Positions 9,366 to 17,069 of a DNA stretch of 64,000 bases are shown here, in pieces. The stretch spans positions 9,677 through 73,676 of the forward strand of contig DBQO01000015.1 in the NCBI GenBank assembly GCA_002305275.1, given 5' to 3'. A model generated the notes under the pieces. That model saw nothing but the letters and a program-made list of their open reading frames with translations, ran no database searches and was not told the origin of the DNA. How positions within the stretch are numbered: position 1 is the stretch's first letter; every line of letters begins with the position of its first letter. The DNA is from Bacteroidales bacterium UBA1392. Its GTDB lineage: Bacteria; Bacteroidota; Bacteroidia; Bacteroidales; UBA932. A program made the position numbers and the translations under genes.

Positions 9366-11873
9366 ATGATACTGGAGCAGAAAATAGGTTTTGACAGGAT
9401 TAGGAGAGGGATCGCCGAGCGTTGCTCCACGCAGTATGCCATTGACAAAGTATGGGATGAAGAGATTTCCCGCGACGCCAGGGAGATAGATTTGCGGCTT
9501 CAACTAACAGATGAGATGCGTTTGATCTCGATGTTCGAGGATACGTTTCCTTCGGTGGGCTTTATAGATACAAAGCCCTTTTTGTTGCCTCTGAATGTAC
9601 CTTCCACCTATATTGATCTGGTTTCCCTCAGCAAGCTGAGGATTTCACTCGATACCCTGCGCAAGATTCTCTCCTTCTTCAAGGGGTGCAAGGATGATCT
9701 TTATCCAAATTTACGGAGTCTCTCCGAAAAGGTTATCTATTATCCGGAAGTTGCGCGAAGGATCGATAGTCTAATAGACAAGAACGGTGAGATGCGTGAC
9801 GATGCTTCAGAGCAGTTGCATACCATCCGCCGTTCTCTCAAAGAAAAAGAGGGTGCAATCTCCAAACGCATTTCGCACCTGCTCAAAAAGGCGCAATCCG
9901 AAGGGATAGTGGATGAGGATGCTTCGGTTTCCGTCAGGGATGGCAAAATCCTCATACCCGTGCCTGTAGCCAACAAGAAGCGTATCCAGGGTTTTGTCTA
10001 TGACGAATCTTCGAGCGGTAAGACCGCCTTTATAGAGCCGATGGAGGTGGTGGAGCTAAACAACCGGGTACGCCAGTTGAAGTTTGAGGAGCAGCGCGAG
10101 ATTCTGAAGATACTTGTGGAGTTTACTGATTTTCTACGTCCCTATCTGGAGGAGTTGATAGCAGCCTCCGACTATATTGGAGAGATAGACTTTATCCGCG
10201 CAAAGGCCAATGTGGCCCTGGATATGATAGCCGGTATGCCGATAATATCGCAGACAGGTGAGCTGGCATTGCGCAAGGCACGCCACCCTCTGTTGGAGAA
10301 GGCTTTGAGAAAGGAAAAGAAAGAGATAGTGCCGTTGACTCTCACTCTTACGCGTGAAAAACACATCTTGCTTATCTCAGGTCCCAATGCCGGCGGTAAG
10401 TCCGTTTGTCTCAAGACGGTGGGTTTGTTGCAGTATATGTTTCAGTGGGGAATGTTGATTCCGACCTCCGAAATATCGGAAATGATGATATTTGACAATA
10501 TTTTCATAGATATAGGAGATGATCAATCTCTGGACAATGACCTGAGTACTTATAGTTCGCACCTTGTCAATATCCGTAAAATACTTGAAAAGGCAACAGA
10601 CAATTCGCTGGTGCTGATAGATGAGTTTGGTAGCGGTACCGAGCCAACCGCAGGAGGAGCCATTGCGGAGGCTGTATTGGCGCGCCTCGAGCAGATTGGT
10701 GCCTATGGAGTGATTACCACCCACTATACCAATCTGAAGCTTTACGCCAACAACAGTTCCGGTGTCTCCAATGGAGCCATGCTTTTCGATGTAGCCGGTA
10801 TTACACCTCTCTTTAAACTGGAGCAGGGTCTTCCGGGCAACTCCTTTGCCTTTGAGCTGGCTAGAAATATAGGCTTGCCCGAGACAATTGTCAAGGATGC
10901 GGAAGAGCGTGCGGGCAGCGGATTTGTGAGCATTGAGCGCAATTTACGCCAGATAGCGCGCAGCAAACGCATTCTCGATGAGAAACTTGCCCGTATAAAG
11001 AGCACCGACAAGACTTTGGAGAGCCTCACGGACAAATATCATAAAGAGCTTGGAGATATCAAGCAGCTCCGAAAGGAGATAATTGACGAGGCAAGAGCAG
11101 AGGCACGCGAAATAGTGGAGAGGAGCAATCGTAAGGTGGAGCAAACCATTAGGGAGATCAAGGAAGCGCAAGCTGAAAAGGAGAAAACCCGTGAAATTCG
11201 CAAAGATCTGGAGCAATTCAGGCAAGAGATGGATAATAGTGCCGAGAGCGAGCTGGAACAGCGTATAACCCGTAAGATGGAGCAGATAGTGGCACGCAAG
11301 GAGCGGGAAAAAGAGCGAAAGGAGAGGCGTAAAAGCGAAGCCCAGCGTCAGGAAGAGGCAAAGGCACGTGCAGCAGCTTCAAAAGAGCGGATTATTTCCG
11401 ACAAACCTCTGCAGGTGGGAGATAAAGTGCGCATCAAGGGTTCCGAGCTTGTGGGAGAGATAACGCAGATAACCGACAAGACTATTGCCGTGGCTGTGGG
11501 CAACATCATCAGCAAGATGGCCCCCTCCAAGGTAGAGCGTATCTCCAGCCAGCAGTATAAGGAGAGCACCCGCTTTTCCAAGCCCCGCTCCATAGTTACC
11601 TCTACCTCGATATCGGAGAGACGGCTCAACTTCAAACCCAGCATTGACATACGTGGCGAGCGTTTGGACAGTGCGTTGGATATAGTCACGCGTTTTATAG
11701 ACGATGCTATGATGGTGGGCTTATCTGAGGTAAAAATTCTCCATGGCAAAGGCAATGGAGTGCTTCGTGAAGAGATCCGCAAATACCTCAAGACCGTACC
11801 CGGAGTGAACTCCCTGCGAGATGAAGCTCTGCAACTGGGAGGAGCGGGCATTACTGTAGTAACGTTGGATTAA
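9366..11873 (+). CDS. mutS2: Endonuclease MutS2
   Basis: An 835-residue MutS2: a MutS core and clamp, an ATPase with Walker A GPNAGGKS near residue 338 and Walker B LVLIDEFGSGTEP near 414, a long charged coiled coil (about 520-680), and a C-terminal Smr nuclease domain from about 760 with DIRGERLDSA and LHGKGNGVLR. MutS2 is not a mismatch-repair protein. Known roles are suppression of homologous recombination and, in Bacillus, rescue of collided ribosomes. Length and domain order are standard. The start at 9366 is an ATG shortly after the cdaA stop, suggesting co-transcription. Confidence 0.97.
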   Translation: MILEQKIGFDRIRRGIAERCSTQYAIDKVWDEEISRDAREIDLRLQLTDEMRLISMFEDTFPSVGFIDTKPFLLPLNVPSTYIDLVSLSKLRISLDTLRKILSFFKGCKDDLYPNLRSLSEKVIYYPEVARRIDSLIDKNGEMRDDASEQLHTIRRSLKEKEGAISKRISHLLKKAQSEGIVDEDASVSVRDGKILIPVPVANKKRIQGFVYDESSSGKTAFIEPMEVVELNNRVRQLKFEEQREILKILVEFTDFLRPYLEELIAASDYIGEIDFIRAKANVALDMIAGMPIISQTGELALRKARHPLLEKALRKEKKEIVPLTLTLTREKHILLISGPNAGGKSVCLKTVGLLQYMFQWGMLIPTSEISEMMIFDNIFIDIGDDQSLDNDLSTYSSHLVNIRKILEKATDNSLVLIDEFGSGTEPTAGGAIAEAVLARLEQIGAYGVITTHYTNLKLYANNSSGVSNGAMLFDVAGITPLFKLEQGLPGNSFAFELARNIGLPETIVKDAEERAGSGFVSIERNLRQIARSKRILDEKLARIKSTDKTLESLTDKYHKELGDIKQLRKEIIDEARAEAREIVERSNRKVEQTIREIKEAQAEKEKTREIRKDLEQFRQEMDNSAESELEQRITRKMEQIVARKEREKERKERRKSEAQRQEEAKARAAASKERIISDKPLQVGDKVRIKGSELVGEITQITDKTIAVAVGNIISKMAPSKVERISSQQYKESTRFSKPRSIVTSTSISERRLNFKPSIDIRGERLDSALDIVTRFIDDAMMVGLSEVKILHGKGNGVLREEIRKYLKTVPGVNSLRDEALQLGGAGITVVTLD

Positions 11874-11895
11874 GTATTTTATAATTATAATTATT

Positions 11896-12297
11896 ATGAA
11901 AAAAATTGGGCTATTGTTTGCGCTTACCGCAATAATGACACTCTTCGCATCCTGCGAAAATGTTGAAGAAAAGGTTACAGCCGTTGCCGACAGCTTTTTG
12001 ACATCCTATTATCAGATGGAATATGAGGATGCAGCTGAATATTGTACTGATGAGTTTGCTGAAGTGCTTCTTCAAGCCGTAGCCACAAAGCCTGAGGTTT
12101 CGGACCTTATCGAAGAACTTTTGATTGCTGCCAGCAAAGCCACTACCTATACCATCCTCGAGGTGGATACGAAGTCAGTGGAAGGTGAGGCAACCGTCTT
12201 GTTTGAGCTTATTCCCTACAAGTCCGAAGTGACAATGGAAAGAAAGCTCGTTCTGGTCAAGTCAGATGGCGAGTGGAAGGTTTCAGATTTTAAATAG
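11896..12297 (+). CDS. Small lipoprotein with NTF2/DUF4878-like fold
   Basis: A 133-residue protein with a lipoprotein signal ending FASC (Cys20). The remainder (SFLTSYYQMEYEDAAEYCTDEF near the start, then VLVKSDGEWKVSDFK at the end) resembles the DUF4878/NTF2-like lipoproteins common in Bacteroidetes, in which a cone-shaped fold ends in a WKV strand. Function unknown. It follows mutS2 by 22 AT-rich bases. Its last 15 bases overlap the 3' end of convergent metK, and I see no hairpin terminator between the two genes. Confidence 0.75.
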   Translation: MKKIGLLFALTAIMTLFASCENVEEKVTAVADSFLTSYYQMEYEDAAEYCTDEFAEVLLQAVATKPEVSDLIEELLIAASKATTYTILEVDTKSVEGEATVLFELIPYKSEVTMERKLVLVKSDGEWKVSDFK

Positions 12298-13515
12298 GGC
12301 TTTACAGCGCTCTATTTCATCGAGCTTTTCCCAACCGAAAAACTGCACTTTTTCCTTTACCTTCTTGCCATTACGGATAAGCTCCATCTCCTTTACGAAT
12401 GGATCTCGTCCGAAGTGACCGTATGCAGCCGTAGCTGAATAGATCGGGTTTTTTAGACCGAATTTCTCAATAATGGTTGCCGGTCGGAGATCGAAACATT
12501 GGTCGATTGCAGCAGCAATCTCGCCATCGCTTTTGTCCACTTTGGCAGTACCATAAGTGTTGACTGAAATGCTTACCGGTCTTGCAATGCCTATGGCGTA
12601 GGAGATCTGAACCATCATTTCATCGGCAACGCCCGCTGCCACCATATTTTTAGCAATATATCTTGCAGCGTATGCTGCTGAACGGTCGACCTTACTGGGG
12701 TCTTTACCCGAGAAGGCTCCACCGCCGTGTGCCCCTTTGCCTCCGTAAGTGTCCACGATAATCTTCCTGCCGGTCAGGCCGGTATCTCCGTGGGGGCCTC
12801 CTATGACAAATTTGCCGGTGGGATTGACGTGGAGTATGAAGTCATCCTTGAAGAGAGTCTTGTTTTTTGGAGTGAGAAGATTTAAAAGTCTCGGAAGAAG
12901 GATATTTCTGACATCTTCCTTTATTTTCGCTTGGTCGACATCTTCGTCGTGCTGCGTGGAGAGCACTATGGTATGTATCCTGATGGGTATGTTATTGTCG
13001 TCATACTCTATGGTAAACTGGCTTTTTGCGTCCGGGCGCAGATAAGGCATCGGTGAGGGAGATTCCCTGCGGATTTTTGAAAGTTCCAACAGAAGAATAT
13101 GGGCCAGGGTAACCGGCAGAGGCATATACTCCTCTGTATCCTTGCACGCGTAGCCAAACATCATGCCTTGGTCGCCGGCTCCCTGCTCTTCCCTATCTAC
13201 ACCTTGTGCTATGTCGGGAGATTGTTCGTGAATGGCCGATATCACTGCACAGGAATCGGCGTCAAATCGGTATTCGCTTTTTGTATAGCCAATACGTCTT
13301 ATGGTATTTCTCACTATGGACTGGATGTCCACATAGGCTTTGGATGTAACTTCGCCGCCAACTACGGCGAGTCCCGTACTTACAAATGTTTCGCAAGCTA
13401 CGCGAGACTCCGGATCCTGACGTAGAAAATCATCCAGGATGGAGTCGGAAATCTGATCGGCAACCTTGTCCGGATGCCCTTCAGATACTGATTCTGATGT
13501 AAATAAATATGCCAT
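12283..13515 (-). CDS. metK: S-adenosylmethionine synthetase
   Basis: Makes SAM from methionine and ATP. Family signatures are intact: FTSESVSEGHPDK with the catalytic N-terminal His, GAGDQGMMFGYA, and GGGAFSGKDPSKVDRS. At 410 residues it fits the slightly long Bacteroidetes form. The start ATG at 13515 lies downstream of a complete control region, described separately: a promoter, a SAM-II riboswitch and an intrinsic terminator, implying feedback repression by SAM through premature termination. The 3' end overlaps the convergent lipoprotein gene by 15 bases. Confidence 0.98.
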   Translation of the reverse strand: MAYLFTSESVSEGHPDKVADQISDSILDDFLRQDPESRVACETFVSTGLAVVGGEVTSKAYVDIQSIVRNTIRRIGYTKSEYRFDADSCAVISAIHEQSPDIAQGVDREEQGAGDQGMMFGYACKDTEEYMPLPVTLAHILLLELSKIRRESPSPMPYLRPDAKSQFTIEYDDNNIPIRIHTIVLSTQHDEDVDQAKIKEDVRNILLPRLLNLLTPKNKTLFKDDFILHVNPTGKFVIGGPHGDTGLTGRKIIVDTYGGKGAHGGGAFSGKDPSKVDRSAAYAARYIAKNMVAAGVADEMMVQISYAIGIARPVSISVNTYGTAKVDKSDGEIAAAIDQCFDLRPATIIEKFGLKNPIYSATAAYGHFGRDPFVKEMELIRNGKKVKEKVQFFGWEKLDEIERCKALFKI

Positions 13516-13527
13516 TGTCTTAGTCTT

Positions 13528-13571
13528 AAAAATAAAAATGTCAAATCACGTGGAAACGAAAGATTTGACAT
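13528..13571 (-). terminator. Intrinsic terminator in the metK leader (riboswitch expression platform)
   Basis: On the minus strand a perfect 10-bp stem, ATGTCAAATC (13562-13571) with GATTTGACAT (13538-13547), encloses a 14-base loop and is followed by TTTTATTTTT. It lies between the SAM-II aptamer and the metK ATG. The 5' arm and its loop-side extension (13558-13569) can instead pair over 12 bases with aptamer bases 13611-13622, giving an antiterminator. Confidence 0.88.
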
Positions 13572-13574
13572 AAA

Positions 13575-13628
13575 AAGCAATTTTAGCATTTTTTACAGTG
13601 GTTGCAAGCAGTCAAATCTTTCCACTTC
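13575..13628 (-). ncRNA. SAM-II riboswitch controlling metK
   Basis: The minus-strand leader reads stem AGTGG (13622-13626), loop with GATTTGACTGCTTGCAA, stem CCACT (13597-13601), then TGTAAAAAATGCTAAAA. This follows the SAM-II pattern of a short P1 stem, an AUUU-(A/G)-AC...UUGCA loop and a downstream ...AAA.GCUAAAA strand that forms the H-type pseudoknot around SAM. Its position just before metK and just after a good promoter supports the call. The class assignment is from remembered consensus and was not run against a covariance model. Confidence 0.88.
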
Positions 13629-13642
13629 CTTTATAACGCCCG

Positions 13643-13674
13643 CAAAGGTAGGAATAATCTTTTTATCCGCAAAA
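13643..13674 (-). promoter_or_regulatory. Promoter for the metK riboswitch transcript
   Basis: On the minus strand TTTTG (13670-13674) and TACCTTTG (13643-13650) are separated by 19 bases, a full match to the phylum's promoter. The predicted start near 13636 places the SAM-II aptamer within ten bases of the transcript's 5' end. Confidence 0.8.
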
Positions 13675-13701
13675 CTTTTCAACAACAGAGTGTTGAAAAG
13701 T
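13674..13701. repeat. 11-bp inverted repeat between metK and the Oar-like receptor
   Basis: ACTTTTCAACA (13674-13684) and TGTTGAAAAGT (13691-13701) are perfect inverted copies with a six-base spacer. The element abuts the TTTTG box of the metK promoter and lies about 40 bases before the -7 box of the divergent receptor gene. There is no U-run on either side, so an operator is more likely than a terminator. No regulator can be named. Confidence 0.6.
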
Positions 13702-13738
13702 AACATAATTAAGTAAGGTGATTTAGTGCAATTTAGTG

Positions 13739-13746
13739 TAACTTTG
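13739..13746 (+). promoter_or_regulatory. -7 box for the Oar-like receptor gene
   Basis: TAACTTTG matches TAnnTTTG and is 39 bases before the ATG at 13786. No clear TTTG lies 19-21 bases upstream, so the promoter is incomplete or regulated. Confidence 0.45.
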
Positions 13747-13785
13747 CAATGATAGAAGCGCCTATTTATTAACCAAATCATATTT

Positions 13786-16700
13786 ATGAAACTAACAATC
13801 AAATTCCTATTGTCCGCTATCGTGGCTATGGGGTTTTCTGTAATTTCATTTGCACAGATTACTACATCATCCCTAGGCGGACAGATTACCGAGTCATCCG
13901 GAGTACCGGCAGTCGGTATTGCGGTTGTTGCCACGCACCAACCCTCCGGTACTGTTTACGGTGCGGTCACCAATGCTGAAGGTCGCTATGCGATCCAGGG
14001 TATGCGTGTTGGTGGTCCCTATTCTGTTGAAATCTCCTCCCTCGGCTTCCAGAGCGTTACCTACACCGATATAATCCTTCAACTCGGTGAGCAATACGCT
14101 CTAAACTCCGTAATCAAGGAGAGTTCGGAACTCCTTGCCGAGGCATTGGTAATTGCTTCTCCAACTTCAAGGTTCTCAACTGAGAAAACAGGTGCAGCTA
14201 CCAACATTTCCAGACAGCAGATGGAGAATCTTCCTACCATCAGCCGCAGTATCACGGAGGTTACCAAGCTCTCCCCCTATGGTGGAAACGGAATGAGCTT
14301 CGTAGGTACTGACGGACGTACTGCAAACTTTACTGTTGACGGTGCCAACTTCAACAACAACTTCGGTCTGAGTTCCAGCCTTCCCGGTGGAGGAAGCCCG
14401 ATTTCAATCGACGCCATCGAAGAGGTGCAGGTTGTGATCTCCCCTTATGACGTGAGACAGACCAACTTTATCGGTGGTGGAGTAAACGCCATTACCAAGT
14501 CGGGTACCAATACCTTCAGAGGCTCCGCATACGCATACCATCGTAATGAGAATATGCGCGGTAATGCCGTTGACGGTAAAGAAATCGCAGGTGCACGCAA
14601 CAGAGACAGAACTACGACTTACGGTGCTACCCTCGGCGGGCCTATCGTAAAGAACAAACTCTTCTTTTTCGTCAACTTTGAGTATCAGAAGAGCCCCACT
14701 GTTGTAAACCGCTGGAGAGCTTCCGTTGATGGTGTGGCAGACCCCGACAACTACATCTCCCGTACAACTCAGGCCGACATGAAGAGGGTTTCAGAGTTTC
14801 TGAAGAGCAAGTATGACTATGACACAGGTTCCTGGACAGATTATCCGGCCGATGAGTCAAATATGAAGATTCTCGCCCGTCTGGATTGGAACATCAGCCG
14901 GAAACACAAACTCGCTCTGCGTTACAACTACACTCTCAACCAGAGATGGAATTCCACCAACGCATCTTCATCGGACTGCGGACAACGTACAACTGAAGGA
15001 CGTTTCTCACAGTACTCCATGGCTTTTGCCAACTCAATGTATTCAATGGACAACAAGGTTAATACCTTCTCATTGGATCTCAACAGCCGTCTGACCGACA
15101 ATCTCTCCAACCAGCTCCTCGTGACCTTCTCCAAACTCGATGATATCCGCGGATCCAGTTCGAAACCATTCCCCTTCATCGACATTCTTGACGGTACGGG
15201 AACAATCACTCCCTACATGTCTGTAGGCTATGAGCTCTTTACCTGGAACAACGGTGTACACAACACAGTGGTAACCGCTAAAGACGATATCACTTACTAT
15301 GCGGGAGCCCACAAGATCACAGGCGGTCTCAGTTATGAATATCAGATGGCCGACAACTCCTATATGCGTAATGGTACAGGTTACTATCGCTACCATTCAC
15401 TTGAGGATTTCCTAAATGGTGCAACTCCTGAGACTGTCAACATGACCTACGGTTATGATGGAGAACTCAATCCTGCTGCCCGTGTTACTTTCCATAAATT
15501 AGCTGCTTATGCACAGGATGATTGGGATATTAATGACAGATTCAAACTTACGGCCGGTCTACGTCTCGAGACAATTCTTTTTGACAACTCCGACATAATG
15601 ACCAATAAGGCCATCCAGGACCAGGACTATAACGGTTACAGTATCGATACCGGTAAGTGGCCTACCGCCAAGATACAGGTTTCACCTCGCATAGGTTTTA
15701 CCTGGGATGTTCTCGGAGACAAGACTCTAAAGATACGCGGTGGTACAGGTATGTTTACCGGCCGTCTCCCTCTGGTGTTCTTTACCAATATGCCGACCAA
15801 CTCAGGAATGGTTCAGTACCAGTCAAGGATAACCACAAGATATTCCGGTGGTGTAGGTAAACCTGATCCTCTTCTCGAAAATTTCAAGGGAGACCTGATC
15901 ACCGATATGGATGCACTCCGCGAAAAAATGATAGCACTAGGTAAGCCTGGTACGGTTTCTCCTGAGGATGGTGTTCTTCCTTCAGCCATTCAGGCTGTAG
16001 ATCCCAAGTTCAAGATGCCTCAGGTATGGAAGACTTCCATTGCAGTTGACTACGCATTCCCCACTCCATTCCCTATGAGCATTTCCGTTGAAGGTATCTT
16101 AAACAAGACCATTAACGGTGTTCGTATACAGGATATCAACATGAAGCCGGTAGAAGGATTTGCAAGACTCAACGGCGCCGATAACCGTCACATCTATCCT
16201 TCAAGCTACACTTACACCAATACCTCAGCATACCTGCTTACAAATACAAATAAGGGTTATGGTGGAACAGCCAGTGTTACATTCAATATGACGCCCATCA
16301 AGGATCTCCATTTTACCGCAGCTTATACCCATACAGTATCCAAAGAACTTACCGGTATGCCGGGTAGTGATGCCTCTTCTGCATTTACATACATCCCTAC
16401 TGCAGAGGGTCCCAACAATCCTCCCCTTCATAATTCACAGTATGTGACTCCTGATCGCGTATTCGCCTCTCTCACTTACAGGGATAAGTGCCACAACAGC
16501 TTTAGTCTCTTCTACGAGACCTGGAGGGGCGGTGGCAACTACACCTACATGTATGCAAAGGATCTCAACAATGACAACTACAACTACGATGTTATCTACA
16601 TTCCAAGAGATGAGTCGGAGATCAAATTTGCAACTCAAAAAGATGCAGACCGTTACTGGGGATTTGCCAATAAGGATCCATACTTGACCAAAAATAAGGG

Positions 16701-17049
16701 TAAGTATGCTGAGGCATATAGTGTTTATAGCCCTTGGGTACATAGACTTGATTTCCGCTACACACATGACTTCAAGGTGAAAGTAGGCAAGTCTACAAAT
16801 ACCCTACAGCTCAATTTTGACATTCAGAATGTGCTCAACTTATTCAACTCTTCATGGGGAGTAAGTAAGTTTATGAATCCTCTACTCAACTCAGGCCGCA
16901 TACTTGACGTACAGTCAATCGGTGCTGACGGCGTTCCGGTATTCACTACCATAGAAGCTGTCAATGCAGATACTCAGACCTGGACATATTCTCACAGTCT
17001 CGGTCAGTGCTGGTATGTGCAGGTAGGTATCAAATATATGTTTAACTAA
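13786..17049 (+). CDS. TonB-dependent receptor with carboxypeptidase-like N-terminal domain (Oar-like)
   Basis: A large outer-membrane protein of 1087 residues. After a signal peptide ending SFAQ there is a carboxypeptidase-regulatory-like beta sandwich (about 27-115; GAVTNAEGRYAIQGMRVGGPY), then a plug domain (about 130-260; MENLPTISRSI, FTVDGANFNNNFG), then a barrel ending VQVGIKYMFN. The order and size match the OmpA-related/Oar-like TonB receptor group rather than SusC, and no SusD partner follows. The stop codon overlaps a possible ATG of the next gene, a BACON lipoprotein, so the two are surely co-transcribed. Substrate unknown. Confidence 0.9.
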   Translation: MKLTIKFLLSAIVAMGFSVISFAQITTSSLGGQITESSGVPAVGIAVVATHQPSGTVYGAVTNAEGRYAIQGMRVGGPYSVEISSLGFQSVTYTDIILQLGEQYALNSVIKESSELLAEALVIASPTSRFSTEKTGAATNISRQQMENLPTISRSITEVTKLSPYGGNGMSFVGTDGRTANFTVDGANFNNNFGLSSSLPGGGSPISIDAIEEVQVVISPYDVRQTNFIGGGVNAITKSGTNTFRGSAYAYHRNENMRGNAVDGKEIAGARNRDRTTTYGATLGGPIVKNKLFFFVNFEYQKSPTVVNRWRASVDGVADPDNYISRTTQADMKRVSEFLKSKYDYDTGSWTDYPADESNMKILARLDWNISRKHKLALRYNYTLNQRWNSTNASSSDCGQRTTEGRFSQYSMAFANSMYSMDNKVNTFSLDLNSRLTDNLSNQLLVTFSKLDDIRGSSSKPFPFIDILDGTGTITPYMSVGYELFTWNNGVHNTVVTAKDDITYYAGAHKITGGLSYEYQMADNSYMRNGTGYYRYHSLEDFLNGATPETVNMTYGYDGELNPAARVTFHKLAAYAQDDWDINDRFKLTAGLRLETILFDNSDIMTNKAIQDQDYNGYSIDTGKWPTAKIQVSPRIGFTWDVLGDKTLKIRGGTGMFTGRLPLVFFTNMPTNSGMVQYQSRITTRYSGGVGKPDPLLENFKGDLITDMDALREKMIALGKPGTVSPEDGVLPSAIQAVDPKFKMPQVWKTSIAVDYAFPTPFPMSISVEGILNKTINGVRIQDINMKPVEGFARLNGADNRHIYPSSYTYTNTSAYLLTNTNKGYGGTASVTFNMTPIKDLHFTAAYTHTVSKELTGMPGSDASSAFTYIPTAEGPNNPPLHNSQYVTPDRVFASLTYRDKCHNSFSLFYETWRGGGNYTYMYAKDLNNDNYNYDVIYIPRDESEIKFATQKDADRYWGFANKDPYLTKNKGKYAEAYSVYSPWVHRLDFRYTHDFKVKVGKSTNTLQLNFDIQNVLNLFNSSWGVSKFMNPLLNSGRILDVQSIGADGVPVFTTIEAVNADTQTWTYSHSLGQCWYVQVGIKYMFN

Positions 17050-17069
17050 TGCATAACACGAAATATAAT

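Noticed and set aside
12283..12297. 15-base overlap of convergent lipoprotein and metK 3' ends as a regulatory antisense pair
   Set aside because: Both reading frames are solid and short convergent overlaps are common; nothing further supports regulation.
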